Assembly (NCBI RefSeq): GCF_010365055.1
Contig: NZ_JAAFHA010000004.1
Coordinates: 1 to 64,000 of the forward strand
Source: Rhodoferax sp.
Lineage (GTDB): Bacteria; Pseudomonadota; Gammaproteobacteria; Burkholderiales; Burkholderiaceae_C
DNA: 64,000 bases
Direction: 5' to 3'
Both the position numbers and the translations under genes were made by a program. Below the pieces are notes generated by a model, which saw only the letters and a program-made list of their open reading frames with translations, made no database searches and was not told the DNA's origin. The first letter of the stretch is position 1, and the number at the start of each line of letters is the position of its first letter. Below are positions 34,954 to 44,017 of the stretch, piece after piece.

Positions 34954-36324
34954 TCAGGCGCTCGTGCTTGTGAGTGCCGAGTCAGCTTCTGGCGCCGCCA
35001 CGTAGCGCGCCACAAAGGCGCCCACCGCACTGGCGGGCAGGGGCAACCACACGATGTGGCCACTGCCGGGCGCTACCGTCACGGCTTGCCCGTGGGCATC
35101 TTCCATGCGCTCAAGCTGCAGATCGAAGTTGCCGCCCGGGTGGATGATCTCGAGCCAGTCGCCCACGGCAAAACGGTTCTTCACGGTGACTTGCGCCAGG
35201 CCGCGCGCCGCATCGAAGGCCGCCACGTCGCCTACGTACAGGCTGCGGCCGGACTCGGAATAACCGCGCAGGTAGTTTTGCGTGGACTCCGGCGTGTGGC
35301 GCTGGAAAAAGCCCGAGGTGTAGCCGCGGTTGGCCAGGCCTTCAAGCTGACCGAGCAACAGTGGGTCGAGCTCGCGCCCGGCCACGGCGTCGGCAATGGC
35401 GCGGGCGTAACTCTGCACCGTGCGCGCCACGTAATACGGGCTCTTGGTGCGGCCCTCGATCTTGAGCGAATCAACGCCAATCTCGACCAGGCGCTTGACG
35501 TGTTCAATGGCGCGCAAATCTTTGGAATTCATCACGTAGGTGCCGTGCTCGTCCTCTTCGATCGGCATGTAACTGCCGGGGCGCTGGCCTTCCTCGATCA
35601 GATAGACCTGATCCGGGGCCGCGCCGCGGTGCGCCTGTTCCTGCTCGCGCTCAAGCGCCGCCTGCGGTGCCAGCACATCGCCCGAGGCATCGACCACGCC
35701 GGACAAGGTCTTGTAGTCCCAGCGGCAGGAGTTGGTGCAACTCCCCTGGTTGGCATCGCGGTGGTTGAAGTAGCCCGACAACAGGCAGCGCCCCGAGTAG
35801 GCAATGCACAGCGCGCCGTGCACAAACACTTCGAGCTCGGTGTCCGGGCAGTCCTGGCGGATTTGCTCGACCTGGTCGAGCGATAACTCGCGCGACAGGA
35901 TCACCCGGCTCACGCCCACGGTTTTCCAGAAACGCACGGCGGCGGCGTTGACCGTGTTGGCCTGCACCGAGAGGTGGATTTCCATCTCGGGCCAGGTCTC
36001 GCGCACCATCATGATCAGGCCGGGGTCGGACATGATCATGGCGTCGGGCTTGAGCGCAATTACCGGCGCCATGTTTTGCACATAGCTCTTGATCTTGTTG
36101 CCGTGCGGGAAGATGTTGGACACCAGGTAAAACTTGTTGCCCAGGGCGTGGGCGTGCTCAATGCCCTGCTGCAGCACCGCCAGGTCGCCAAAATCGTTGT
36201 TGCGCACGCGCAGGCTGTAGCGCGGCTGACCGGCATAAATCGCGGTGGCGCCGAAGGCAAAGGCGGTCTCCAGCATCGTGAGCGAGCCCGCGGGTGCCAG
36301 CAGCTCGGGCGTCTTGACGCTCAT
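34954..36324 (-). CDS. yegQ: U32 family protein YegQ/TrhP (tRNA uridine hydroxylation)
   Basis: 456 residues opening KTPELLAPAGSLTMLETAFAFGATAIYAG. The iron-sulfur cysteines are Cys173, Cys180, Cys196 and Cys200 in CIAYSGRC and GSCTNSC. The family, formerly called collagenase-like U32 peptidases, includes TrhP, which works in prephenate-dependent 5-hydroxyuridine formation at tRNA position 34. Length (456) fits TrhP rather than RlhA. It is first of its run; its leader region is long. Confidence 0.92.
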   Translation of the reverse strand: MSVKTPELLAPAGSLTMLETAFAFGATAIYAGQPRYSLRVRNNDFGDLAVLQQGIEHAHALGNKFYLVSNIFPHGNKIKSYVQNMAPVIALKPDAMIMSDPGLIMMVRETWPEMEIHLSVQANTVNAAAVRFWKTVGVSRVILSRELSLDQVEQIRQDCPDTELEVFVHGALCIAYSGRCLLSGYFNHRDANQGSCTNSCRWDYKTLSGVVDASGDVLAPQAALEREQEQAHRGAAPDQVYLIEEGQRPGSYMPIEEDEHGTYVMNSKDLRAIEHVKRLVEIGVDSLKIEGRTKSPYYVARTVQSYARAIADAVAGRELDPLLLGQLEGLANRGYTSGFFQRHTPESTQNYLRGYSESGRSLYVGDVAAFDAARGLAQVTVKNRFAVGDWLEIIHPGGNFDLQLERMEDAHGQAVTVAPGSGHIVWLPLPASAVGAFVARYVAAPEADSALTSTSA

Positions 36325-36769
36325 GTGCAGACTCCGCCGCGACCGGCAGGCGGCATGGCCGCAGGCGCGGGCGGGAGAAGCAGGGATCGGCGGACAGTGG
36401 ACATCAGTTGAGTTCCGGCTTGCATAAAAGGGCGACAGTTCGTCACGGGCTGCCGATTATCGGTTCTGCGGCCGCTGGCGTCCTGGCAAGCGCATCCGGT
36501 AGGTGCCAGCAGGTGCACCCAACAGACATCGGGTCGATGCCCTGTTCTATATAGAAAAATAGGCTATAGCCCTCGTGGAATAAGACTATATCGCTATTGA
36601 ATATGTAGCTATTTGGCTGCAATCATGAATTGCTTGACTTATGTTTGCTGGCGCACAGACGCCATTGAGTTGAGAGGCGATAGTCGCCGCTGTGCTACCC
36701 GATTGATGGATGCCAGTAGCACGTCGGTGGGGATCGGCAGCCCACCCTAACTTTCTACAGGAACAACGA
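36325..36769. other. 445-bp intergenic region between divergent genes
   Basis: It must hold the promoters of yegQ (minus) and the crystallin-domain gene (plus). The only recognised content is dispersed-element copy F at 36562-36609. No further gene is supported. Confidence 0.6.
36562..36609 (-). repeat. Dispersed 48-bp element, copy F
   Basis: Reverse copy: GGCTATAGCCCTCGTGG at one end and a GCTAT-loop-GTAGC hairpin at the other. It is in intergenic DNA, with a TAA in the coding-copy frame. Confidence 0.85.
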
Positions 36770-37897
36770 ATGAACGCATTATTGAAAAACGCATTGGCAG
36801 TGACCGCCGTGGCCATGGCCGCGCAAGCGTCCGCCCAGGTCACTCTCTTTGAGCAGGATGGCTATCGAGGTGAGTCCTTCACGACCTCCAGAACAGTCGA
36901 TAACTTGGAGCGCCGGGGCTTTAACGACCGCGCCTCGTCGGCAGTGGTCGTCGGGGCGCGCTGGGAAGCGTGCGAAGACCAACGCTTCAACGGCCGCTGT
37001 GTCGTGCTGCGCCCGGGCAAGTACCCGTCACTCAATGCCATGGGCCTGAGCAACCGCGTCACCTCGGTGCGCGCCGTCAGCCGCAACGCCCGCATTGCGG
37101 ATCAGCGCTATGCGCCGGCACCCGCACCCGTGATCGCTGCTGCGACCCCGCAGATTACTTTTTACGAAAATGAAGGCCTGTCCGGCCGGTCTTTCACCAC
37201 CGAGCGGCAAGTGAACAACTTCAACCGCTTTGGCTTCAATAACCGCGCTTCATCGGCGGCCGTGGTGGGCGAGCGCTGGGAGGTTTGCGACGATGTGCGC
37301 TTTCGCGGGCAGTGCGTGGTCTTGCGTCAGGGCACCTATTCGTCACTGCGCGCCATGGGGCTGAACGACCGCGTGTCGTCCGTGCGCATGCTGAACCGCA
37401 ATGAGCGCGTCAGCGAGCGTCGCTATGCACCCGCACCGCTGGCCGCGCCAGTGGCGGCGGCGCCCGATTTCCGTCCCCAACGCGACGAACGGCTGTTTGA
37501 AGCCAACGTCACCTCGGTGCGTGCTGTGATGGGTACGCCTGAGCAGCGCTGCTGGGTCGAGCCCGGGCAAGTCGCCCAGAGCAACAACAACGTTCCGGGC
37601 GCGATTGCCGGGGCCTTGCTCGGCGGCATTCTGGGCCATCAGGTGGGCGGGGGCACGGGTAAGGACCTCGCCACCGTCGGCGGCGTGATCGCTGGAGCAG
37701 CCCTTGGTTCCCAAGTGAACGGCGGCAACCAACAGGCCGCAACCCAAGACGTGCGTCGCTGCGAAAACGTCCCCAACCAGAAGCCCCAATACTGGGACGT
37801 CACCTACAACTTCCGGGGTCAGGACCATCGCGTTCAGATGACCACACCCCCCGGCCAGACCGTGACCGTGAACCACCTGGGTGAGCCGCGCAAGTAA
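36770..37897 (+). CDS. Secreted beta/gamma-crystallin tandem fused to a glycine-zipper domain
   Basis: 375 residues from ATG 36770 (AGGAAC upstream). Signal peptide 1-22 ends ASA. Two beta/gamma-crystallin-type repeats follow at about 24-104 and 128-208; each begins TLFEQDGYRG or TFYENEGLSG, has a conserved FNDRASSAVVVGARWE-like core and one disulfide-sized Cys pair, and ends in a VTSVR or VSSVR strand. After an Ala/Pro linker, GAIAGALLGGILGHQVGGGTG (276-296) starts a glycine-zipper 2TM-like segment, which can insert in membranes. The tail is basic and Thr-rich. It is probably a periplasmic or outer-membrane stress or Ca-binding protein. Role unknown. Confidence 0.85.
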   Translation: MNALLKNALAVTAVAMAAQASAQVTLFEQDGYRGESFTTSRTVDNLERRGFNDRASSAVVVGARWEACEDQRFNGRCVVLRPGKYPSLNAMGLSNRVTSVRAVSRNARIADQRYAPAPAPVIAAATPQITFYENEGLSGRSFTTERQVNNFNRFGFNNRASSAAVVGERWEVCDDVRFRGQCVVLRQGTYSSLRAMGLNDRVSSVRMLNRNERVSERRYAPAPLAAPVAAAPDFRPQRDERLFEANVTSVRAVMGTPEQRCWVEPGQVAQSNNNVPGAIAGALLGGILGHQVGGGTGKDLATVGGVIAGAALGSQVNGGNQQAATQDVRRCENVPNQKPQYWDVTYNFRGQDHRVQMTTPPGQTVTVNHLGEPRK

Positions 37898-37917
37898 ACA
37901 CCCATCAAGCCCTGCTT

Positions 37918-37953
37918 AAAAGCCCGTCAAAGCCATGCTTTGACGGGCTTTTG
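37918..37953. terminator. Bidirectional terminator
   Basis: AAAGCCCGTCAAAG pairs with CTTTGACGGGCTTT around a short loop, flanked by A and T runs. It separates the convergent crystallin and EF-G-like genes. Confidence 0.95.
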
Positions 37954-37965
37954 CTTTTGTGCCGC

Positions 37966-40020
37966 TTACTCTTCGCCCAGGTTCAGTGCCTGGTACCTGC
38001 TCGCGAGCTGCTGCTGGGTGCTGCCAGGCACAGGCGCATAGTGCGAAAAGCTGAGGGTGTAGGAACCCTGGCCGGCGGTAAGTGACTTCAAGCGGCCCTG
38101 GTAGTCGTCCAGTTCCGCCAGCGGGATTTGTCCGCCAATGGCGACGTTGCCGTTTGAACGCGGCTGCGTGCTCGTGACATGGCCGCGCCTGGCGGCCAAG
38201 TCGCCGGTGAGGTCGCCGATGCTGGCCTCTGGGGAAAGTACCTCGATGTTGACCAGGGGCTCGAGCACGATCGGGCTGGCCTTGAGCACCGCATCGAGCG
38301 TGGCTTTGCGCCCGGCGGTCGTGAAGGCGATGTCTTTGCCGTCGACGGCATGGGTTTTGCCATCGAGTACCGTGACGCGTAGATCGTCCAGCCCAAAACC
38401 CGCCACTGCGCCCTCGACAAGTGCCTGGCGCACGCCTTTTTCAACCGCCGCCATGAACACCCCCGGAATGGCGCCGCCCTTGACCTGGTCCGCAAATTCG
38501 AAGCCCGCCCCGCGCGCCAGCGGCTCCACGCGCAGCATCACCTCGCCAAACTGGCCGGCACCGCCGCTTTGTTTTTTGTGGCGGCAATGGCCCTCGGCCT
38601 GCGCTGTGATGGTCTCGCGGTAGGCAATTTGCGGCGCGCTGGTGTCAAGCTCCAGCTTGTACTGCTGCTGCATGCGCAGCAGCTTGGTGCGAAGGTGCAT
38701 GTCGCCCAGGCCGCGAATCACGGTCTCATGAGTGCCGGGATGGCGCTCGATCTTGAAGCAGGGGTCTTCCAGCGCCAGCTTGTTCAGGACTTCAAACAGG
38801 CGCTGCTCGTCTCCCTTGCGCCGGGGGTGAACCGCCAGCCCTTGCATGGGCTGCGGGAATTGCAGGGCCTTGAGGTGAATGCTGTCCTGCTCATGCGACT
38901 CATGCAGCACGCAGTCAAATTCGATGTCGTCAACCTTGGCAATCGCCCCGATGTCGCCCGGGATCAGCGCCGGCACTTCAACATAGTCCTTGCCCTGCAG
39001 GCGGTACAGATGGGTCACTTTGAAGGCGTGCTTGGCCGGGCCGGCAAACAGCTGGGCGTCTTTGCGCAGCGTGCCCTGGTGCACCCGAAACACACCGAGC
39101 TTGCCGATAAAGGGGTCGACCACGAGCTTGAACACATGCGCCAGCACGGGCAGTGCATCATCGGGCTGCGCCAGAAAGGCTTGCGGCGGCTTGCCCGGTT
39201 TGAGCTGGTAAAACGGCGGCGGGTTGCCCTCTGCCGGGCTCGGCGCCAGCTTGGCCAGCGCGTCCAGCAGTTGCGGCACGCCGGCACCGGTCTTGGCCGA
39301 GACAAACAGGATCGGAATCAGATGGCCGGCGCGCAGCGCGCGCTCAAAAGGCGCATGCAATTCCTGCGGGCTGGGCTCCAGGCCATCTTCCAGGTAGCGC
39401 GCCAATAGGCTGTCGTCTTCTTCGATTAGCTGGTCGATCAGGGCGCGGTGCTCTGCTGCGACCGACGCAAAGTCGCTCTCGCCGTCCGCGTGTCCCAGCA
39501 GCTCCACCACGTCCTGGCCATGATGCAGCGGCAGCTCCAGCAACAGGCATTGCTTGCCAAAACGCGCGCGGATATCGTTCACCAGGGCCAGCAGGTCGAT
39601 GTTGTCAGCATCGATCTTGTTCACCACGATCATGCGGCACAGGCCGCGCTCACCGGCCAGCGTGAACATGCGCTCGGTCGAAAGCTCTATGCCGGTCTGC
39701 GCGTTGATCACCACCAGTGCGGTGTCCACGGCGGCCAGCGCGCTGATGGCCTGGCTGGCAAAGTCGGGGTAGCCCGGGGTGTCGATCAGATGAACGTGGG
39801 CGCCGCCGGTCTTGAAGCTGACCAGCGCCGACTGCAGTGAGTGCCCCAGTTCTTTTTCGATGGGGTCGAAATCGCACACGGTGCTGCCTTTTTCAACCGA
39901 GCCCCGGCTCTTGATGGCGCCGCTGGCTGCCAACAGGCTCTCAGCCAGGGTGGTTTTGCCGGCCGCACCGTGGCCGACCAGTGCAACCGTGCGAATGGTG
40001 CTGGAGAGGTTCTGGCTCAT
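37966..40020 (-). CDS. Elongation factor G-like GTPase (paralogue)
   Basis: 684 residues from ATG at 40018-40020 (AGGGAC upstream). G1 is GHGAAGKTTL (16-25) instead of the EF-G AHIDAGKTT, G3 is DTPGYPDF (80-87), and G4 is NKID (134-137). The switch I RGITI motif of real EF-G is missing; the equivalent place reads LGHSLQSALVSF. The later domains (QQYKLELDTSAPQIAYRETI, then HKKQSGGAGQFGEV) follow EF-G domains III-V. It belongs to the EF-G2-like group, whose role in translation or recycling is uncertain; it is not the main fusA, which lies with the str operon. Confidence 0.88.
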   Translation of the reverse strand: MSQNLSSTIRTVALVGHGAAGKTTLAESLLAASGAIKSRGSVEKGSTVCDFDPIEKELGHSLQSALVSFKTGGAHVHLIDTPGYPDFASQAISALAAVDTALVVINAQTGIELSTERMFTLAGERGLCRMIVVNKIDADNIDLLALVNDIRARFGKQCLLLELPLHHGQDVVELLGHADGESDFASVAAEHRALIDQLIEEDDSLLARYLEDGLEPSPQELHAPFERALRAGHLIPILFVSAKTGAGVPQLLDALAKLAPSPAEGNPPPFYQLKPGKPPQAFLAQPDDALPVLAHVFKLVVDPFIGKLGVFRVHQGTLRKDAQLFAGPAKHAFKVTHLYRLQGKDYVEVPALIPGDIGAIAKVDDIEFDCVLHESHEQDSIHLKALQFPQPMQGLAVHPRRKGDEQRLFEVLNKLALEDPCFKIERHPGTHETVIRGLGDMHLRTKLLRMQQQYKLELDTSAPQIAYRETITAQAEGHCRHKKQSGGAGQFGEVMLRVEPLARGAGFEFADQVKGGAIPGVFMAAVEKGVRQALVEGAVAGFGLDDLRVTVLDGKTHAVDGKDIAFTTAGRKATLDAVLKASPIVLEPLVNIEVLSPEASIGDLTGDLAARRGHVTSTQPRSNGNVAIGGQIPLAELDDYQGRLKSLTAGQGSYTLSFSHYAPVPGSTQQQLASRYQALNLGEE

Positions 40021-40151
40021 GAAAGTCCCTTGAAATGACGTGACACAGCACGTAGTTTCAATCGACCGAGGCGCAATGACCTTGTTGTTCGTCAATTGCG
40101 GCGCATTGCCGGGTGGCTTTGTTCGCTCGCTCGCCCAAGCCCTGGGCTACC

Positions 40152-41456
40152 TTATTTTCCGAACGCGATTCGTCCCGCCATGATCGTGCAACGCACCTTG
40201 CCCGGCAGCTCGTATCCCGAGAACGGCGTGTGCTTGCCCTGGCTGCGCAACGTATCAGGCTGCACGGTCCAGGCCGCTGCCGGGTCAAACACGCACAAGT
40301 CAGCCGCGCCACCCGCCAGCAGGCGACCGGTGCTGGCTTGCCGCTTGCCGAGCGAGGCACCCAGCACGGCAGCCGGACCCTGGGTCACCACAGCCAGGGC
40401 GCGCACCAGACTGACGCCCCTGTCCTGGCTCCATTTGACCGCCAGACTCAGCAACAACTCGACGCCGGTGGCACCGGGCTCGCTTTCGGCAAAGGGCAGC
40501 GCCTTGGCGTTCGCGTCCACCGGCGTGTGATCGGACACCAGCGCATCAATGCTGCCGTCAAGCAGACCAGCGCTCAGGGCATCGCGGTCACGTTGCTGGC
40601 GCAAGGGCGGGTTCAGGCGCGCCCGACTGTCAAAGTAGCCGATGTCGGCATCGGTCAAATGCAGCGAATTGATGCTGATGTCACAACTCACAGGCAAGCC
40701 GTCGAGTTTTGCCTGGCGCACCAGGGCCACGCCGGCGGCACTGCTGAGGCGGCACAGGTGCACGCGTGCCCCGGTGGCGCGCATCAGCTCAAAGATGGTG
40801 TGCAGCGCAATGGTTTCAGCCGCCACAGGCACCCCGCTGAGGCCCAGGCGGGTGGCCAATGGGCCACTGGCAGCCACACCCTGACCCAAAAACAAATCCT
40901 GCGGGCGCAACCAGACCGCGTAGCCGAAGGTGCTCGCGTATTGAAACGCGCGCTGCATGACTTGGGTGTTGGGCAGCGGCACTTCGCCCTGGCTGAAGGC
41001 GACACAACCGGCCTCGGTGAGTTCCTGCATCTCGGACAGGGATTCACCGGCCAGGTTGCGCGTCAGGGCGCCGAGCGGGTAGACCCGGGCCTGATTCAGC
41101 TTTTCGGCCCGAAAACGCAGCATCTCGACCAGGCCGGGCTCGTCGAGCACCGGGTCGGTGTCAGGCAGGCACACCAGGCTGGTGACGCCGCCGGCCATCG
41201 CTGCGGCCATTTCGGATTCGAGCATGCCTTCATGCTCATGACCGGGCTCGCGCAGGCGCACCGCCAAGTCCACCAAACCGGGCATCACGATGCAGCCGGT
41301 GGCATCCAGGATTTGATCGGGCTGGAAATCAGCAGCTATATTTTTGATAGCTAGAACCGTCCCATTGGCGAGGGCTACATCCACTATTTCATCAAAACCA
41401 CTGGCTGGATCCATGACCCGGCCGCCTTTGATCAGAATATTTGTCAGTGTTTTCAT
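40152..41456 (-). CDS. pyrX: Dihydroorotase-like protein without metal ligands (PyrX/PyrC' type)
   Basis: 434 residues from ATG at 41454-41456, placed by GAGG in the end of pyrB. The fold matches dihydroorotase, but the zinc motif DxHxHxR reads DLAVRLRE at 63-70: the two His are Ala65 and Arg67, so it should be inactive. In Pseudomonas such pseudo-dihydroorotases are needed to assemble aspartate carbamoyltransferase, and the pyrB overlap here supports that role. A true dihydroorotase should exist elsewhere. Residues 27-41 (VALANGTVLAIKNIA) are encoded by DNA matching the dispersed element (copy G). Confidence 0.9.
   Translation of the reverse strand: MKTLTNILIKGGRVMDPASGFDEIVDVALANGTVLAIKNIAADFQPDQILDATGCIVMPGLVDLAVRLREPGHEHEGMLESEMAAAMAGGVTSLVCLPDTDPVLDEPGLVEMLRFRAEKLNQARVYPLGALTRNLAGESLSEMQELTEAGCVAFSQGEVPLPNTQVMQRAFQYASTFGYAVWLRPQDLFLGQGVAASGPLATRLGLSGVPVAAETIALHTIFELMRATGARVHLCRLSSAAGVALVRQAKLDGLPVSCDISINSLHLTDADIGYFDSRARLNPPLRQQRDRDALSAGLLDGSIDALVSDHTPVDANAKALPFAESEPGATGVELLLSLAVKWSQDRGVSLVRALAVVTQGPAAVLGASLGKRQASTGRLLAGGAADLCVFDPAAAWTVQPDTLRSQGKHTPFSGYELPGKVRCTIMAGRIAFGK
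41335..41378 (+). repeat. Dispersed 48-bp element, copy G, inside pyrX
   Basis: GCTATATTTTTGATAGC at one end matches the hairpin of copy I at 16 of 17 positions, and GCGAGGGCTA matches the other end; the middle is diverged without gaps. It is read from the reverse strand as pyrX residues 27-41. As dihydroorotases align here without an insertion, chance or replacement is possible. Confidence 0.6.
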
Positions 41457-41457
41457 A

Positions 41458-42420
41458 TCAGGCCTCATTCCCTGCGACGATGCTCATCACCGCCATGCGC
41501 ACGGCAATACCAAAAGTAACTTGCGGCAGGATCACACTCTGTCCGCCGTCCACCACAGCCGAGTCAATCTCGACGCCGCGGTTGATGGGCCCCGGGTGCA
41601 TCACGATGGCATCGGGCTGGGCCAATCGCAGTTTTTCCGGCGTGAGTCCAAAGCTCTTGAAGAACTCCTGACTCGACGGCAAGAGCGCCCCGCTCATGCG
41701 CTCGTTTTGCAGACGCAGCATGATGATCACGTCGGCGCCTTTGATGCCTTCTTCCAGCGTGTGGCATACGCGCACGCCCATTTGCGCCATGTCGCCCGGC
41801 ACGATGGTCTTGGGACCCACCACGCGCACTTCGGGGCAGCCGAGCGTGGTCAGGGCATGAATGTCGGACCGCGCCACGCGCGAGTGCAGCACGTCGCCGA
41901 CGATAGCCACCGTGAGGTTGGAGAAATCCTTCTTGTAATGGCGGATGGTGTACATGTCGAGCAAGCCTTGGGTCGGGTGCGCATGGCGCCCGTCACCCGC
42001 ATTGATCACATGGACGTGCGGCGCCACGTGCTGCGCGATCAGGTAGGGTGCACCCGATTCGCTGTGCCGCACCACAAACAGGTCGGCGGCCATGGCGCTC
42101 AGGTTGGCAATGGTGTCGAGCAGCGACTCGCCTTTGGCCGCCGAGGAACGCGCAATGTCGAGGTTGATGACATCGGCGCTGAGTCGCTTGGCCGCAATCT
42201 CAAAGGTGGTGCGGGTGCGTGTCGAGTTCTCGAAAAATAGGTTGAACACACTCTTGCCCCGTAAGAGCGGCACTTTTTTGACCTCGCGGTCCCCGATGCT
42301 GACGAAATTGCTGGCGGTGTCGAGCACCTGGGTCAGGATGCTCTTGGGCAGGCCCTCGGTCGAGAGCAGGTGAATGAGCTCGCCATTTTTATTGAGCTGG
42401 AGGTTGCGTTTGTAAAGCAT
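41458..42420 (-). CDS. pyrB: Aspartate carbamoyltransferase catalytic subunit
   Basis: 320 residues. [19 protein letters not shown] holds the carbamoyl-phosphate STRT motif, and [12 protein letters not shown] and LRLQNERM are the aspartate-side segments. It makes carbamoyl aspartate in pyrimidine synthesis. It starts 3 bp after pyrR and is followed at once by pyrX, the arrangement of the dodecameric Pseudomonas-type ATCase. No pyrI is present. Confidence 0.97.
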   Translation of the reverse strand: MLYKRNLQLNKNGELIHLLSTEGLPKSILTQVLDTASNFVSIGDREVKKVPLLRGKSVFNLFFENSTRTRTTFEIAAKRLSADVINLDIARSSAAKGESLLDTIANLSAMAADLFVVRHSESGAPYLIAQHVAPHVHVINAGDGRHAHPTQGLLDMYTIRHYKKDFSNLTVAIVGDVLHSRVARSDIHALTTLGCPEVRVVGPKTIVPGDMAQMGVRVCHTLEEGIKGADVIIMLRLQNERMSGALLPSSQEFFKSFGLTPEKLRLAQPDAIVMHPGPINRGVEIDSAVVDGGQSVILPQVTFGIAVRMAVMSIVAGNEA

Positions 42421-42423
42421 GAT

Positions 42424-42921
42424 CTAGCGCGCCTTCACGTTGAAACTGAACACCCCGGCGTCACTGCGCGCCAGGGCCAAGGACTGGGTTGCGGGCAACA
42501 CGATGCGGGCTGCACACACGTCGGCCTGAATGGGCAGCTCACGCCCGCCGCGGTCCACCAGCACCGCCAACTTCACCATCGCCGGGCGACCGAAGTCAAA
42601 CAACTCGTTGATGACCGCGCGGATGGTGCGCCCGGTGAACAGAACATCATCGAGCAGGATGATGCTGGCGTTATTGACATCGAAAGGAATCTGCGTTTGC
42701 GCCGCAGCGGTCATGCCCCGGCGGGCGTAATCATCCCGGTGCAGGGCCGATGAAATCACCCCATGGGGCTCAGACAAGTTCAGGTCGCGCTGCAAACGCT
42801 CGGCCAGCCAGGCCCCGCCTGATGTGACGCCGACCAACTGCATGCCGGGGCGAAACAGGGCGCGCACGCCCATCAACAACTCAGAATAAAGGCCTTCAGC
42901 GTCCAACGCCAATATGCTCAT
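42424..42921 (-). CDS. pyrR: PyrR: pyrimidine operon regulator/uracil phosphoribosyltransferase
   Basis: 165 residues. The PRPP-binding loop IILLDDVLFTGRTIRA is at 87-102. In Gram-positives PyrR attenuates the pyr mRNA when UMP is bound; in betaproteobacteria the role is less clear. I see no obvious anti-antiterminator structure in the 3-bp gap to pyrB. Its ATG overlaps the ruvX stop (ATGA). Confidence 0.93.
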   Translation of the reverse strand: MSILALDAEGLYSELLMGVRALFRPGMQLVGVTSGGAWLAERLQRDLNLSEPHGVISSALHRDDYARRGMTAAAQTQIPFDVNNASIILLDDVLFTGRTIRAVINELFDFGRPAMVKLAVLVDRGGRELPIQADVCAARIVLPATQSLALARSDAGVFSFNVKAR

Positions 42922-43385
42922 GGAATACTCCTTAAAAACTGTTCCAGAATGATGCAGGCAGCCATCGCATCGGCGTCGCGCGCGCCCCGCCCCAGCGCTT
43001 CGGTTGTGGTGTAGCGCTCATCGACCTCAAACACCGGCAGTCTGAAACGGCCATGCAACTGGCGCGCAAAGCGCCGCGCCCGCAAGGTGTTCTCGTGCGC
43101 GGCGCCGTCCGGGTGAAAAGGCACGCCGACCACCAGCGCGTCGGGCTGCCATTCCTTGAGCTCGCGCGCAATCTTGACAAAGCGCGCATCGCCTTCAGCG
43201 GCAATCGTGCCCTGCGGCTGCGCCGTGCGGAGCAGCCGGTTGCCGACCGCAAAGCCGGTGCGCTTGAGACCGAAGTCAAGGGCCAGAAAAGTCTGCAGGT
43301 TCGCCGGAATGTCCACTGATTTCTGCACGGGCGCCGCGTCCGCCAGCGGCTTAGCTAAGGGTTCAGGCATGGACGGTAAAGGCAT
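42918..43385 (-). CDS. ruvX: Holliday-junction resolvase-like/pre-16S rRNA nuclease YqgF
   Basis: 155 residues. FLALDFGLKRTGFAVG (33-48) carries the first catalytic Asp of the RNase H-like fold, VDERYTTTEA the Glu, and RDADAMAACIILEQFL the last Asp. YqgF trims the 5' end of 16S rRNA. A Pro/Ala-rich N-terminal extension of about 30 residues precedes the domain. It overlaps pyrR by 4 bp and starts 11 bp after yqgE. Confidence 0.95.
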   Translation of the reverse strand: MPLPSMPEPLAKPLADAAPVQKSVDIPANLQTFLALDFGLKRTGFAVGNRLLRTAQPQGTIAAEGDARFVKIARELKEWQPDALVVGVPFHPDGAAHENTLRARRFARQLHGRFRLPVFEVDERYTTTEALGRGARDADAMAACIILEQFLRSIP

Positions 43386-43396
43386 GGTTCAGCGCG

Positions 43397-43996
43397 TCAT
43401 GCATGCCCGGTGTCGGGTGACAGCATCCACAGCTCCAGACCGAGCAGCAGCAAGGCCTGGTCGTAGCGCTGGGCCACTGGTGTGTCAAAGATAACGCTGT
43501 TGCTGGCGGCCACGGTCAACCAGCTGTTGCGTGAAATTTCCGACTCCAGTTGCCCTTCACCCCAGGCAGCATAGCCCAGCGACACCAGCACTTTGCGTGG
43601 CCCGGCCCCGGTGGAAATAGCTTCCAGCACATCCTTGGACGTGGTCATCTCCAGCCCACCAGGAATGACCATGGTCGAGGCGTAAACCGACTCGGCCGGT
43701 TTGTCGGCGTCGGCAAAAGTCGCTTCATGCAGCACAAAACCGCGCTCGGTCTGCACCGGCCCACCCAAAAAAACCGGTGTGCCGAAGAGGTCGGCGCGGC
43801 ACAGCGGCAATTCGACCTTTTCAAACAGGCGCTTCATGTCAATGTCACAGGGCTTGTTGATGACCAGACCGAGTGCGCCGCGCTCGCTGTGCTCGCAGAC
43901 ATAGACAACGCTGCGGGAGAAGATGTCGTCCTGCAGGCTGGGCATGGCGATCAAAAAATGATTCGTCAGGTTGGTCAGTGCAAAATCTGCTGGCAT
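43397..43996 (-). CDS. yqgE: YqgE/AlgH family protein (UPF0301)
   Basis: 199 residues. NLTNHFLIAMPSLQDDIFSRSVVYVCEHSERGALGLVINKP, split here into recognisable halves, is the AlgH signature, with FLGGPVQTERGFVLH and GYAAWGEGQLESEI later. Biochemical role unclear; AlgH affects alginate regulation in Pseudomonas. It is the first gene of the yqgE-ruvX-pyrR-pyrB-pyrX operon and diverges from the photolyase gene with 21 bp between starts. Confidence 0.93.
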   Translation of the reverse strand: MPADFALTNLTNHFLIAMPSLQDDIFSRSVVYVCEHSERGALGLVINKPCDIDMKRLFEKVELPLCRADLFGTPVFLGGPVQTERGFVLHEATFADADKPAESVYASTMVIPGGLEMTTSKDVLEAISTGAGPRKVLVSLGYAAWGEGQLESEISRNSWLTVAASNSVIFDTPVAQRYDQALLLLGLELWMLSPDTGHA

Positions 43997-44017
43997 TTGA
44001 TAATTTTAACGGTGATC

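Noticed and set aside
40113-41354. 413-codon plus-strand frame
   Set aside because: Antisense to pyrX, which is in a conserved operon with pyrB.
43550-44017. N-terminal extension of the photolyase frame
   Set aside because: It overlaps yqgE in antisense, and the photolyase fold begins at SGLMWFRRDLR just after ATG 44018.
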